Shown: positions 23,945 to 33,165, counted from the stretch's first letter. The stretch is DNA of 64,000 nt from Stenotrophomonas sp. 57 (GCF_030291075.1 NZ_CP127407.1:1610001-1674000); one strand, 5' to 3'. Notes: a model not told the origin generated them from the sequence alone. Made by a program: numbers and translations.

Positions 23945-24310
23945 ATGGCAAAACTCCTGCTCAATCTGCGCAATGTCGGCGACGACGAATATGCCGATGT
24001 CTGCACGCTGCTCGACCGACACGGCATCGCCTGGTATCGCACCGAACCCAGCCCGTGGGGCATTTCCAACGGTGGCCTGTGGCTGCGCGAGGACGCCGAT
24101 CATCCGCGTGCGAAGGCCCTGATGGCCGAGTACCAGGCCGAGCGGGGTCCTCGCATCCGCGCTGAGCGTGAGCAGGCAGTGCGCGACGGAACCGCCGAGA
24201 CCTTCGGCAGCCTGTTCCGGCAGCGTCCGCTGTACGTGGTGCTGGTGCTGCTGGCGATGGCCGGCGCGGCGGCGCTGGTGCTGCTGCCGTTCATGCTGCT
24301 GCGCGGTTAA
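23945..24310 (+). CDS. DUF6164-like small membrane-anchored protein
   Basis: 121 residues. An N-terminal alpha/beta region (MAKLLLNLRNVGDDEYADV, WYRTEPSPWGISNGGLWL) is followed by a linker and one C-terminal membrane helix (YVVLVLLAMAGAAALVLLPFMLL). This is the layout of the DUF6164 family, which resembles DUF2007-type signal-transducing or adaptor proteins. No function known. Confidence 0.75.
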   Translation: MAKLLLNLRNVGDDEYADVCTLLDRHGIAWYRTEPSPWGISNGGLWLREDADHPRAKALMAEYQAERGPRIRAEREQAVRDGTAETFGSLFRQRPLYVVLVLLAMAGAAALVLLPFMLLRG

Positions 24311-24381
24311 AGGGCGGCGGCCGGGTTGCATCCGGCACCCGCAGACGCAACTGCCACGTCAAAAGCTGGTTTCCGTGGGAT

Positions 24382-24455
24382 GGCGTGGCGGTGTGGACAG
24401 GCTCGATGGCGCCATCCATGGCGCCAACGGCCCCGCCTGCCCACACCGCCGCGCC
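24382..24455 (-). repeat. Compound long-hairpin repeat, copy D (shortened loop)
   Basis: A 21-bp stem (24382-24402 with 24435-24455, one G-U and one A-C pair) encloses a 32-nt loop. On the minus strand the loop reads GTTGGCGCCATGGATGGCGC and then CATCGAG, as in copy A, but the AAGGATGGGTTTACGGCG module present in copy A is missing. The right flank CTCTGACAGATTCC and left flank GCTGGTTTCCGTG match the other copies. Confidence 0.75.
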
Positions 24456-24558
24456 TCTGACAGATTCCGGGTATCTGCCGGGGTCGGATCCCTCTGCCGC
24501 GCAGAGGGCTCTGCCCCCGGAAACTGTCAGTGCGGGCGGGAGGCGCTAAAATGGCGCA

Positions 24559-25326
24559 ATGATCGCCAACACCGCTGCCTACCATTTCGCCGTCATCGAC
24601 GCCCCCCAGGCCCTGTGCGACCAGCTGCTGGCGCGCGCCGAGGCGGCTGAGCTGCGTGGCACGATCCTGGTGGCGGGCGAGGGCCTGAACCTGTTCCTGG
24701 CCGGCGCGCCAGGAGATATCGAGGGCTTCTATGCGGCGCTGCGCGAAGATGCGCGCTTTGTCGATCTGCGGGTCAAGACCAGCCTCAGCAAGCACCAGCC
24801 GTTCGCGCGGCTGAAGGCCAAGGTGAAGGACGAGATCATCAGCTTCCGCCGCGATGACGGCCAGCCGCTGGACTATCCGCGTGCGCCTGCGGTTGATCCG
24901 GCCACGGTGCAGCGGTGGCTGCGCCAGGGGCATGACGACGCCGGCAAGCCGGTGGTGATGCTCGACACGCGCAACCTGCAGGAGGTGGAGTACGGCACCT
25001 TCAAGGACGCGCTGGTGCTGCCCATCCACAAGTTCACCGACCTGCCCGAGGCATTGGCGCCGCACCGCGAAGCGCTGAAGGACAGCACCGTGGTCAGTTT
25101 CTGCACCGGCGGCATCCGTTGCGAGAAGGCGGCGCTGTGGATGGTCAATGACGGCATGGACAATGTGCTGCAGCTGGACGGTGGCATCCTCGGTTACTTC
25201 GAGGAGGTGGGCGGCGAAGGCTACGAGGGGCGTTGCTTCGTGTTCGACGAGCGCGTGGCGCTGGATGCCAAGCTGAAGCCCATGGTCGACCAGCCGCTGC
25301 CGGAGCCGCGTCCGAGCGCGTTCTAA
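24559..25326 (+). CDS. trhO: tRNA uridine-34 hydroxylase TrhO (YceA)
   Basis: 255 residues. An N-terminal ferredoxin-like domain (LRGTILVAGEGLN) is followed by a rhodanese domain with VVMLDTRNLQEVEYGTF and the active Cys182 in SFCTGGIRCEKAALWM. This is the TrhO signature. TrhO hydroxylates U34 of several tRNAs to ho5U in an oxygen-dependent path. Length is on the short side (E. coli 350) but typical for the xanthomonad form. A lone gene in its transcription unit. Confidence 0.88.
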   Translation: MIANTAAYHFAVIDAPQALCDQLLARAEAAELRGTILVAGEGLNLFLAGAPGDIEGFYAALREDARFVDLRVKTSLSKHQPFARLKAKVKDEIISFRRDDGQPLDYPRAPAVDPATVQRWLRQGHDDAGKPVVMLDTRNLQEVEYGTFKDALVLPIHKFTDLPEALAPHREALKDSTVVSFCTGGIRCEKAALWMVNDGMDNVLQLDGGILGYFEEVGGEGYEGRCFVFDERVALDAKLKPMVDQPLPEPRPSAF

Positions 25327-25347
25327 CCGCGCTCTGACCGCGCTCCT

Positions 25348-25415
25348 GTAGAGCCGAGCCCATGCTCGGCGGCTGTTGGTCGACGAAAGGCAGCCGAGCA
25401 CGGGCTCTGCGCTAC
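25348..25415. repeat. SMAG/GTAG palindrome, inverted pair
   Basis: GTAGA-GCCGAGC-CCAT-GCTCGGC, then a degenerate inverted partner, GCCGAGCACGGGCTCTGC-GCTAC. The right palindrome has two mismatches. Confidence 0.75.
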
Positions 25416-25512
25416 ACGTTCCGGTGGGCGCTGAACCCGCCCCACGGGAATCAGCATCCCGCCACCGACACTGGCCGTTGCACCCTGCCGTCCCCATCAG
25501 AAGGGGAATCCT

Positions 25513-26526
25513 GTGACGGAAAACCGCCTGATGATCCCGTTGTCGATCCTTGACCTGGCCCCGGTCTGCGAGGGCAGTGACACCACAGCCGCTTTCGCCA
25601 ACATGCTGGAACTGGCCCAGCACGCCGATGCGCTGGGCTACCGCCGCTACTGGTTGGCCGAACACCACAACATGCCTGGCATCGCCAGCGCGGCCACCGC
25701 TGTGCTGATCGGCCATGTGGCCGGGGGCACAAAGCGCATCCGCGTCGGTGCCGGCGGCATCATGCTGCCCAACCATGCCCCGCTGCAGGTGGCCGAGCAG
25801 TTCGGCACGCTGGCGTCGCTGTATCCGGACCGCATCGACCTCGGCCTGGGCCGCGCACCCGGGACCGATCAGCCGACCGCGCGTGCACTGCGCCGCTACT
25901 TCGACAGCGCCGACCAGTTCCCGCAGGACGTGCGCGAACTGCTGCATTACTTCGAGCCGGTGCAACCCGGCCAGGCCGTACAGGCGGTCCCGGGTGGCGG
26001 CCTGCGGGTGCCGACCTGGATCCTCGGTTCCAGCCTGTTCGGTGCGCGCATGGCCGCCTCGATGGGCCTGCCGTACGCGTTCGCCTCGCACTTCGCGCCC
26101 GACGTGATGGACGAGGCGCTGGCGGTGTACCGCCGCGAGTTCCGCCCTTCGGCCACGCTGAAGCAGCCGCACGCGATGCTGGCGCTGAACGTTGTCGCCA
26201 GCGACAGCGAAGCCGAGTCGCGCCGCCTGTTCACCAGCCAGCAGCAGAGTTTCGTCAATCTGCGTCGTGGCCGGCCGGGCAAGATTCCGGCACCGATCGA
26301 CGACATCGAGTCCTTCTGGGAACCGCATGAAAAGCTGGGCGTGGAGCGGGCATTGGCCTGCACCGTGCTGGGTGATCCGCAGCAGGTGGCCGAGGGCATC
26401 GCCGCCTTCGTCGAGCGGCACAAGCCCGACGAACTGATGCTCACCGCCAACCTGTACGACCACCGCGCGCGCCTGCGTTCGTTCGAACTGGCGATGCACG
26501 CCTGGCATGCCCGCCACGCGGGCTGA
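25513..26526 (+). CDS. LLM-class flavin-dependent oxidoreductase
   Basis: 337 residues of the luciferase-like monooxygenase fold. Seen are [12 protein letters not shown] at the start, [56 protein letters not shown] broken by loops, and the C-terminal [19 protein letters not shown]. This matches the YhbW-like subgroup, of unknown substrate. The start is GTG preceded by AAGGGG; an ATG 18 nt later is possible. Confidence 0.85.
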   Translation: MTENRLMIPLSILDLAPVCEGSDTTAAFANMLELAQHADALGYRRYWLAEHHNMPGIASAATAVLIGHVAGGTKRIRVGAGGIMLPNHAPLQVAEQFGTLASLYPDRIDLGLGRAPGTDQPTARALRRYFDSADQFPQDVRELLHYFEPVQPGQAVQAVPGGGLRVPTWILGSSLFGARMAASMGLPYAFASHFAPDVMDEALAVYRREFRPSATLKQPHAMLALNVVASDSEAESRRLFTSQQQSFVNLRRGRPGKIPAPIDDIESFWEPHEKLGVERALACTVLGDPQQVAEGIAAFVERHKPDELMLTANLYDHRARLRSFELAMHAWHARHAG

Positions 26527-26595
26527 ACAATCGCGTCACGGCCCGTTGCAGCCGATCAGCGTCTGATGGGGGCTCCCACTTCTGGAGTCCCCACC

Positions 26596-27093
26596 ATGGC
26601 CGAGACCCGCGCCGAACACATTGCCCAGCTGGCCGAACTGATCAAGGACGTGGAGGTGGCGATGTTCACCACCACCGGCGTTGACGGACGACTCTACAGC
26701 CGGCCGTTGGCCACCCAGCAGGTCAACTTCGATGGTGACCTGTGGTTCGTGATCACCGCCGACAGCCCGAAGGTGGCCGAGATCGCGCTCGATCCGCGGG
26801 TGAACGTGGCCTACGCCTCACCGTCGAAGAACACCTATGTGTCGGTGGCGGGGCGTGCGCGCATCGTCGACGACCGCGCGAAGATCGAGGAGCTGTGGTC
26901 ACCGGCGATGAAGCTGTTCTTCCCCGGTGGCAAGGATGACCCCAACCTGCGCCTGATCCATGTGCGCGCCGACAGTGCTGAATACTGGGATGGTCCGGGC
27001 ACGCTGCTGGGCAAGGCGCTGACCTTCGTGCTGTCGGCGGTGCAGGACGAGCCGGCGGCGTTGGCCGACAACGGTTTCATCGATCTGCGGTGA
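26596..27093 (+). CDS. Pyridoxamine 5'-phosphate oxidase-like stress protein
   Basis: 165 residues from the ATG preceded by GGAG. It is a FMN-binding split-barrel domain of the general stress protein 26 type: VEVAMFTTTGVDGRLYSRPLA, LWFVITADSPKVAEIALDPRVNVAYA and YVSVAGRARIVDDRAKIEELW. It probably binds FMN or a related cofactor. The role is inferred from the family. Confidence 0.82.
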   Translation: MAETRAEHIAQLAELIKDVEVAMFTTTGVDGRLYSRPLATQQVNFDGDLWFVITADSPKVAEIALDPRVNVAYASPSKNTYVSVAGRARIVDDRAKIEELWSPAMKLFFPGGKDDPNLRLIHVRADSAEYWDGPGTLLGKALTFVLSAVQDEPAALADNGFIDLR

Positions 27094-27112
27094 GGGCCGA
27101 TGTCCGGTATTG

Positions 27113-27174
27113 GTAGTGCCGGCCGCTGGCCGGCAAACCTGGAAACGTGGCAGCCGGCCAGCGGCCGGCTCTAC
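27113..27174. repeat. SMAG/GTAG palindrome, inverted pair
   Basis: GTAG-TGCCGGCC-GCT-GGCCGGCA, then GCCGGCC-AGC-GGCCGGC-TCTAC. Both palindromes are near perfect. It sits between convergent genes. Confidence 0.85.
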
Positions 27175-27185
27175 CGGTTCCTGGT

Positions 27186-27845
27186 TCAGAACCAGCGCTG
27201 GAACAGATCGACGGTATAACCCACCAGCTGCCCCGAACTGAAGCCGAAGAAGGCGATCGCCGCCAGCGCCGCGATCCAGTTGAACAGCATCAGCGCGCCA
27301 TCGCGTTCCAGCAGCGCCAGCGAGAACAGCAGCAACTGGAAGCCGAACAGGAAGTTGGTGAAGGGAATCGGCAGCGACAGCAGGATGCCCAGCAGCACCA
27401 GCAGCAGGCCGGTGAAGGCGTGCGCCGGCAGCGGTGTCAGCAGCTGGGGCAGGCGCGGCTTCAGCATCTTGTCCAGACGCCGCAGCGGGCGATCGATACG
27501 GTCGAGGAAGCGGTGCATGGTGCCGCGCTTCGGCCCGCGCCGCGCAATGAAACCGGGCAACCAGGGGCGGCGCAGGCAGCACAGCATCTGCAGGCCGATC
27601 AGGACCACCAGTGGGCCGCTGACCGCGCCGCCCATGCCCGGAATCGGAATGAACGAGGGCAGGATCGCTACGAACAGGAATACGCCGAACGCGCTCTGCT
27701 GCAGGTTGCACAGGATCTGGCCAAGCGGCATGTGTTCGGCCGGATCACCGGAGGCGAACATCTCCAGGAGGGTGCGGATGCCCTCGTTGCGGTAGGCCGG
27801 GCGCTCGATGCCCGGACCCTGGCCGGCCTCAGGCGGTGAGCTCAT
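27186..27845 (-). CDS. ExoD-family membrane protein
   Basis: 219 residues from the ATG that overlaps the end of the upstream gene by 17 nt. Matches the ExoD family: IRTLLEMF at the N terminus, FGVFLFVAILPSFIPIPGMGG, a basic cytoplasmic loop with GTMHRFLDRID, and a C-terminal set of helices ending FSSGQLVGYTVDLFQRWF. ExoD was linked to exopolysaccharide in Rhizobium, but function here is uncertain. Confidence 0.78.
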   Translation of the reverse strand: MSSPPEAGQGPGIERPAYRNEGIRTLLEMFASGDPAEHMPLGQILCNLQQSAFGVFLFVAILPSFIPIPGMGGAVSGPLVVLIGLQMLCCLRRPWLPGFIARRGPKRGTMHRFLDRIDRPLRRLDKMLKPRLPQLLTPLPAHAFTGLLLVLLGILLSLPIPFTNFLFGFQLLLFSLALLERDGALMLFNWIAALAAIAFFGFSSGQLVGYTVDLFQRWF

Positions 27846-29148
27846 CGGCCTGCTCGTCGGACAGCGTGCGCAGCAGCAGCTTATCCACCCGCGCACCATC
27901 CAGGTCGACCACCTCGAAGCGCCAGCCGGCCCAGTCGAAGTACTCGCCCGCGTGCGGAATGCGGCCGAAGTAGTGGATGCACATGCCGGCCAGCGTGTAG
28001 TAGTCGCCATCCTCGGCATCGGGCAGCTCGTTGCTGCCGATCAGTTCACGCACGTCTTCGATCGGCAGCGAGCCGTCCACCAGCAGCGAGCCGTCCTCGC
28101 GGGTCACCACCAGCGCATCCTCGTCGGCGTTCTCCACCGCCTGCAGGCGGCCGACCACCGCGCCCATCAGGTCGCTGATGGTCACCAGGCCCTGGATCTC
28201 GCCGTACTCGTCCACCACCAGTGCCATCGACTGCTGTTCCTCGCGGAAGATCTCCAGCAGCTTCATCGCATGGGTCGATTCGGAGACGTACAGGGGCTCG
28301 CGCAGGGTCTGGAACAGCGCGTTGTCACCGCGCGCCATGCGCGTGGCCAGCGACTTCAGTTCCAGCACGCCGACCACGTCCATGTCGTTGTCGCGGTACA
28401 CCGGGTACCGCGAGAACTCGTGCTCGGCCATGATTTCCAGGTTGCGCTCCAGCCCGGCCTGGGTGTCGAGCCAGGCAATGCGGTTGCGCGGGGTCATCAG
28501 GCTGTCGGCGGTGCGGTCGCCCAGGCGCATCACGCGGTTCATCATGTCGCGCTCGTGGGCGTCGATCACGCCGGCCTCGTGGCTCTCGGCCACCAGCATG
28601 CGGATCTCTTCTTCGGTCACCGAGGCGACTTCATCCTTGCCCAGGCCGAACAGGCGCAGGACCAGCTGGGTCGTCTTGGACAGCAGCCAGACGAAGGGCA
28701 GGGCCAGCTTGGCCAGCCAGCTCATCGGCATCGCCACCAGGCCGGCAATGGCCTCCGAACGGGTCAGTGCCAGCCGCTTGGGCACCAGTTCGCCGAAGAT
28801 CAGCGTGATGAAGGTGATCAGGCTGACCGCCAGCGCGGTGCCGATGTTGCCGGCGTAGGCGAAGCCCGGCATCAGGCCCTGGATCCAGCCGGCGAAGGCT
28901 TCGCCCAGCGCCTCACCACCGAGGTAGCCGGTCAGCACGCCAATCACAGTGATGCCGATCTGCACGGTGGACAGGAAGCTCTCCGGCTTCTCCGACAGCT
29001 CCAGCGCCTTGGCAGCGCGCTTGGAGGTGGCGGCCATCTGCTTCAGGCGGCTCTTGCGCGAGGTCATGACCGACATCTCGGACATGGCGAAGAAGCCGTT
29101 CAACAGAACAAGCGCGAAGACAATCAGGATCATTTCAAACACGGGCAT
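27829..29148 (-). CDS. CNNM/CBS hemolysin-like membrane protein (CorC/YtfL family)
   Basis: 439 residues. A DUF21/CNNM membrane domain (about 1-180, ALVLLNGFFAMSEMSVMTS, LSTVQIGITVIGVLTGYLGGE) is followed by two CBS domains (about 205-330, DSLMTPRNRIAWLD, DEYGEIQGLVTISDLMG) and a C-terminal CorC_HlyC domain. Homologues such as YtfL/PaeA and YhdP handle divalent cations or polyamines. The gene reads into the ExoD-like gene by a 17-bp overlap, so they are one operon. Confidence 0.87.
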   Translation of the reverse strand: MPVFEMILIVFALVLLNGFFAMSEMSVMTSRKSRLKQMAATSKRAAKALELSEKPESFLSTVQIGITVIGVLTGYLGGEALGEAFAGWIQGLMPGFAYAGNIGTALAVSLITFITLIFGELVPKRLALTRSEAIAGLVAMPMSWLAKLALPFVWLLSKTTQLVLRLFGLGKDEVASVTEEEIRMLVAESHEAGVIDAHERDMMNRVMRLGDRTADSLMTPRNRIAWLDTQAGLERNLEIMAEHEFSRYPVYRDNDMDVVGVLELKSLATRMARGDNALFQTLREPLYVSESTHAMKLLEIFREEQQSMALVVDEYGEIQGLVTISDLMGAVVGRLQAVENADEDALVVTREDGSLLVDGSLPIEDVRELIGSNELPDAEDGDYYTLAGMCIHYFGRIPHAGEYFDWAGWRFEVVDLDGARVDKLLLRTLSDEQADELTA

Positions 29149-29425
29149 CGTCCCCGGTTGGTGGCAGGGAGGGCGGGTGCTTGCGATGGCGGCAGGCGCT
29201 CAGGAACGGGGTCCGGCGCGGCGCAGGGGGATAAGGGTCGTCGTCCATAGGGTGCGCCCGAAGGCGCGCTGGCATCTTAGCAAAGGGGCGTGTACGGGTG
29301 GCAACTGCCTGTTCAGGTTGAGGGTCTCGAAGCCCGGAAAGGGGGCAGGGATACCCGAGATGGTCATCTAGCCGTCATAATTCCGTCTGGTGCCGTCCTT
29401 CCCGCGACGGCTGACAGGTTTCTCA

Positions 29426-30052
29426 ATGTTCTCTCTGCAGACCATTTTCGGTTCCGGCAAACAGTTCTACACCCTGCTTGATGAGGCCGCCGTCGCGGCC
29501 TCCGACGCCGCCAAGGCGCTGCATTCCATGCTGCGCGAGGCCGACCGCCAGCCCGCGCTGGACGCCTTCAAGCTGGCCCGCCTGCGCGAGCGCGCGGCCT
29601 CGGACAAGATCAGCCAGGCGCTGGTGGACAGCTTCATGACCCCGATCGAGCGCGAAGACATCGAAGCGCTGGGTTCGGCCCTGTACAAGATTCCGAAGCA
29701 GATCGAGAAGTTTGCCGATCGCTATTCGCTGGCCACGACTCACCTGGAACACATCGACTTCGCGCCGCGCGCGGCGATGCTGGAACAGGCTGCCGGCGTG
29801 GTGGTGGAGATGGTGGCCGACCTGCGTCACATGAACCTGGACCGGATGACCGCGCTGAACGAGAAGCTGCGTTCGCTGGAGAACGAGGCCGACCGCCTGA
29901 TGCTCGAGCTGTACCGCGACATCTACTCCGGCCGCCTGGACAACCTGCAGATGTTCCTGCTGAAGGAATTCTTCGAGATCCTGGAGAAGGCCATCGACCG
30001 TTGCCGCGAGGCCGGCGTGGTGGCGTACCAGATCGTGTTGAAGAACAGCTGA
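29426..30052 (+). CDS. PhoU-like DUF47 protein, Pit partner
   Basis: 208 residues, all helical. It matches the DUF47/TIGR00153 family: FSLQTIFGSGKQFYTLLDEAA, the second half with NEADRLMLELYRDIYSGRLDNLQ and ILEKAIDRCREAGVVAYQI. These are PhoU-related and usually sit before pit genes, as here (13-bp gap). It probably regulates the phosphate transporter. Confidence 0.9.
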   Translation: MFSLQTIFGSGKQFYTLLDEAAVAASDAAKALHSMLREADRQPALDAFKLARLRERAASDKISQALVDSFMTPIEREDIEALGSALYKIPKQIEKFADRYSLATTHLEHIDFAPRAAMLEQAAGVVVEMVADLRHMNLDRMTALNEKLRSLENEADRLMLELYRDIYSGRLDNLQMFLLKEFFEILEKAIDRCREAGVVAYQIVLKNS

Positions 30053-30065
30053 CGGACGCCGCCGC

Positions 30066-31187
30066 ATGTTGACCCTTGTCCTGGTGGTGATCCTGGCCGC
30101 GCTCGTCTTCGAGTTCATCAACGGCTTCCACGACACCGCCAACTCCATTGCCACCGTGGTGGCGACCAAGGTGCTCTCGCCCGGCTGGGCGGTGATGCTG
30201 GCCGCCTTCATGAACCTGATCGGTGCGCTGACCGGTACGGCCGTCGCATTGACGATCGCCTCCGGCCTGCTCAACACCAACGTCGTCGATGTCACCCCGC
30301 AGGTCATCCTGTGCGCGCTGCTCGGCGGCATCATCTGGAACCTGATCACGTGGTGGAAGGGGCTGCCGTCCTCGTCCTCGCACGCGCTGATCGGCGGCCT
30401 CTGCGGCGCCGGCCTGGCCGCGGCCCACAACAACTGGGACGCGCTGATCTGGTCCGAGCGCTTGGGCAGCTGGGCGCAGAACAAGGGCCTGCTGTGGAAG
30501 GTGTTCGTGCCGATGATCACCTCGCCGATCGCCGGCTTCCTGCTGGGCATCGTGGTGATGGTGCTGCTGTGGGGCCTGATCGCCGGCCTGGCCAAGATCG
30601 GTGGCGCCATCGGCCGCCTGGCCCGTCCGCGCATCGTCAACGCCTTCTTCGGAAAGGCGCAGATCGCCTCGGCGGCCTACATGGGCTTCGCCCACGGCCA
30701 CAACGACGCGCAGAAGACCATGGGCATCATCGCCATGACCCTGATCGGTGCCGAAGCCACCGGCGCACTGAACGACCTGCCGTCCTGGCTGGCCTTCATG
30801 CACCCGGACGCGCACGCCGGTGACGGCATCGCGATGTGGATCGTGCTGACCTGTGCGGTGGTGATGGCCGCCGGTACCGCTTCGGGCGGCTGGAAGATCA
30901 TCAAGACGCTGGGCCACAAGATGGTCAAGCTGCACCCGATCCACGGCTTCGCCGCGGAAACCAGCTCGGCCACCATCCTGACCCTGGCCGCCCACTTCGG
31001 CATGCCGGTCTCGACCACGCACAGCATCTCCACCGCGATCATGGGCGTGGGCTTCGCCAAGAACCCGCGCTCGCTGAAGTTCGGCGTGATCGAGCGCATC
31101 GTCTGGGCCTGGATCCTGACCATCCCGGCGGCCGGCGGCTGTGCGTACCTGATCCTCAAGCTGTTCGAGCTGTTCGGCTGGACCTGA
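30066..31187 (+). CDS. pit: Inorganic phosphate transporter, PiT family
   Basis: 373 residues with about ten membrane helices. The PiT motifs are present twice: GFHDTANSIATVVATKVLSP, and GHNDAQKTMGIIAMTL in the second half, with VSTTHSISTAIMG. It would import phosphate (or metal phosphate) driven by protons. It is cotranscribed with the DUF47 gene and ends at a strong terminator. Confidence 0.92.
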   Translation: MLTLVLVVILAALVFEFINGFHDTANSIATVVATKVLSPGWAVMLAAFMNLIGALTGTAVALTIASGLLNTNVVDVTPQVILCALLGGIIWNLITWWKGLPSSSSHALIGGLCGAGLAAAHNNWDALIWSERLGSWAQNKGLLWKVFVPMITSPIAGFLLGIVVMVLLWGLIAGLAKIGGAIGRLARPRIVNAFFGKAQIASAAYMGFAHGHNDAQKTMGIIAMTLIGAEATGALNDLPSWLAFMHPDAHAGDGIAMWIVLTCAVVMAAGTASGGWKIIKTLGHKMVKLHPIHGFAAETSSATILTLAAHFGMPVSTTHSISTAIMGVGFAKNPRSLKFGVIERIVWAWILTIPAAGGCAYLILKLFELFGWT

Positions 31188-31210
31188 TTGCCACGCCAAG
31201 GTTGCAAACG

Positions 31211-31242
31211 AAAAAGCCCGCCGATATCCGGCGGGCTTTTTC
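31211..31242 (+). terminator. Intrinsic terminator after pit
   Basis: A 13-bp perfect stem AAAAAGCCCGCCG with CGGCGGGCTTTTT and a 5-nt loop. The A and T tracts allow it to act in both directions. Confidence 0.92.
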
Positions 31243-31271
31243 ATGGGCAAAGAATTTTTTCCGCACACATC

Positions 31272-31342
31272 GTGTCGACCAAGGTCGACACCTACCAGAG
31301 CAGAAGCAGGGATCCGATCCCGTGCCGACCAACGGTCGGCAC
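31272..31342. repeat. SMAG-type palindromes, two in a row
   Basis: GTGTCGACC-AA-GGTCGACAC-CTAC (GTAG tag on the minus strand), then GTGCCGACC-AAC-GGTCGGCAC with a CCAC tag. They form the right-hand partner of compound repeat copy A when read on the minus strand. Confidence 0.8.
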
Positions 31343-31373
31343 CCACCAACAGCAGCAGGAACCTGTCAGCGGC

Positions 31374-31471
31374 GGGGTGGGGTGGGGTTGCAGGACCGTT
31401 GGCGCCATGGATGGCGCCATCGAGCCCCCAAGGATGGGTTTACGGCGTGTCCTGCAACCCCACCCCACCCC
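31374..31471 (+). repeat. Compound long-hairpin repeat, copy A
   Basis: A perfect 23-bp inverted repeat (31374-31396 with 31449-31471) encloses 52 nt. The loop has a mini-hairpin GGCGCC-ATGGAT-GGCGCC, then CATCGAGCCCCCAAGGAT and GGGTTTACGGCG. Flanks include CCTGTCAGC on the left and GCAGTCGCCGTTGCCGTTGC on the right. It lies between convergent genes, beyond the pit terminator. Confidence 0.85.
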
Positions 31472-31559
31472 ACCTCGCCAGCCCTCAGGAAGCCAGCTTT
31501 TGCAGTCGCCGTTGCCGTTGCCGTCAGCGGGTGCCGGGCCGCAGGCCCGGCCGAACCCC

Positions 31560-33056
31560 TCAATTGCGCTGGAACAGCGCCTGCACATCCTTGCGGAACG
31601 CCGCCTGGCTGTCCGCCCGGCTGTAGAACATGTGCCCACCCGGATAACTGCGCACCTGCACCCGGTCCGGGTTGCTGCCCATCGCCGGCATCTGGTCCAC
31701 CGTCAGGATCGAACCCATGAACGGGCACGACAGGTCATTCCAGCCGTGCACGATCAGCACCTGCAGATGCGGGTCGATCGCCACCGCCTGGCGCAGCTGG
31801 GTCACCGCGCCCTGGCGCAGATCGCCATTGCGGTCCCACAGCCGGTTCACGTCGTAGTTCAGCGCCTGGTAGCGCGCATCCACCTTCCAGCCGACCACAC
31901 GCGTCACGAAGTCGACCATCGCGGTGGTGGTCGGCGCGATGATGCTGTCCAGCAGTGGATCGTTGGCGCGCTGCTCCGGATCGTTCGGAAACGGATCGAA
32001 GGCGGTCACGTTGGAATCGTAGCGGCTGCCCAGCGTGCCCTTGTCGCGGAACACCTCACGCAGGTAGGCCTGGGTTTCCAGGCGGCCGCCAGCGCGACGC
32101 ACGAACTGCGGGTCCAGCCCGGTCAGCTCGGTCACCCGGCGCAGCATCGCTTCGGTCGCCTGCGGATCGCTGCGGCCCTTCATCAACGCGGTGGCGTAGT
32201 CGCCGCGGGTGTACTCGACCACCTCGCGCATCGCCGCGTCGGTCAGCTTGCCCTGGCGCTCCAGGTGCGCTGCGGCGATCGACGGCAGCGTCTGCATCCA
32301 CGCCATCGGCGAGACGTCGGCGTTGTCTTCCAGGGTCGGGCTCAGGTAAGGCGAGACCAGCACCAGGCCGTTCATCGCCACGCCCAGCCGGGTCTGCAGG
32401 AAGTGGGTGATGCGCGGGCCGCGATAACCGCCGTAGCTCTCGCCGGTCAGGTACTTGCGCGAGGCCATGCGCTGGTTGCGCAGCAGCCAGTCGTAGATCG
32501 AGCGCGACAGGTATTCGATATCGGCGCCGGGGTTGTACAGCTGCTTCTTCGCTTCATCGTCGCCGATGCGCGCGCGGCTGAAGCCGGTGCCGACCGGATC
32601 GATGAACACCAGGTCGGTGAAGTCCAGCCAGGTGCCCGGGTTGTCGTGCAGCGTGGCGGGGGCCGAGGCGCTGTCGCCTTCCGAACCGAAGGTGACCACC
32701 TTGGGCCCGATCGCGCCCATGTTGAGGTAGACCGACGAGGCACCGGGGCCGCCATTGAGCGCGAACGTCACCGGCCGATCCTTGCCCGCCATCGTGTAGG
32801 CAGTGAACACCACATCGGCGATCACCTTGCCCTTGTCGTCGCGCACCGGCAGGGTGCCGACGGTGGCGGTGTAGTCGAGCGTGCGGCCGGCCAGGCGCAT
32901 GGTCTGGCGGACCGACGCATCGGCGGGCAGCGTGGGAGCTTCGGTCTTGTCGTCCTTCGGGTCGGGCTTGGCGTCGGCGGCGGGCGCGCCCAGTACCGTG
33001 GCAGGGGCGATGAGCAGGCCGACGCAGAGCGCGGCAGTGTGCAGCAGGGACTTCAT
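31560..33056 (-). CDS. Serine carboxypeptidase-like S10 peptidase, secreted
   Basis: 498 residues with a signal peptide (MKSLLHTAALCVGLLIAPATVLG). S10 motifs: ALNGGPGASSVYLNMGAIGP with the oxyanion region, DLVFIDPVGTGFSR, the nucleophile in TGESYGGYRGP, Asp in VHGWNDLSCPF and His in YPGGHMFY. It would be a periplasmic or secreted exopeptidase. A lone gene; its 3' end meets compound repeat copy A. Confidence 0.9.
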   Translation of the reverse strand: MKSLLHTAALCVGLLIAPATVLGAPAADAKPDPKDDKTEAPTLPADASVRQTMRLAGRTLDYTATVGTLPVRDDKGKVIADVVFTAYTMAGKDRPVTFALNGGPGASSVYLNMGAIGPKVVTFGSEGDSASAPATLHDNPGTWLDFTDLVFIDPVGTGFSRARIGDDEAKKQLYNPGADIEYLSRSIYDWLLRNQRMASRKYLTGESYGGYRGPRITHFLQTRLGVAMNGLVLVSPYLSPTLEDNADVSPMAWMQTLPSIAAAHLERQGKLTDAAMREVVEYTRGDYATALMKGRSDPQATEAMLRRVTELTGLDPQFVRRAGGRLETQAYLREVFRDKGTLGSRYDSNVTAFDPFPNDPEQRANDPLLDSIIAPTTTAMVDFVTRVVGWKVDARYQALNYDVNRLWDRNGDLRQGAVTQLRQAVAIDPHLQVLIVHGWNDLSCPFMGSILTVDQMPAMGSNPDRVQVRSYPGGHMFYSRADSQAAFRKDVQALFQRN

Positions 33057-33165
33057 GACACCGTATCGGCAGCGGAAGGGGGTTCCGATGCTAGGCCGGT
33101 GATGCCCGGGCCGTATGTGTCCAAAGGCATGGCCACGAGCCGCAACGGCTTGCGGCCAGATTGGG

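Noticed and set aside
24307..26517. A 736-codon open frame on the minus strand across trhO and the LLM oxidoreductase
   Set aside because: Antisense to two genes with full motifs; it also runs through repeat copy D and a REP element, which is not coding.
27808..29250. A 480-codon open frame on the plus strand opposite the CBS-domain gene
   Set aside because: His/Gln-rich shadow; the real gene on the minus strand has clear CNNM and CBS motifs.
29149..29425. A manganese or other known riboswitch before the DUF47-pit operon
   Set aside because: No yybP-ykoY or other conserved motif was recognised in the leader; only general GC-rich sequence was seen.
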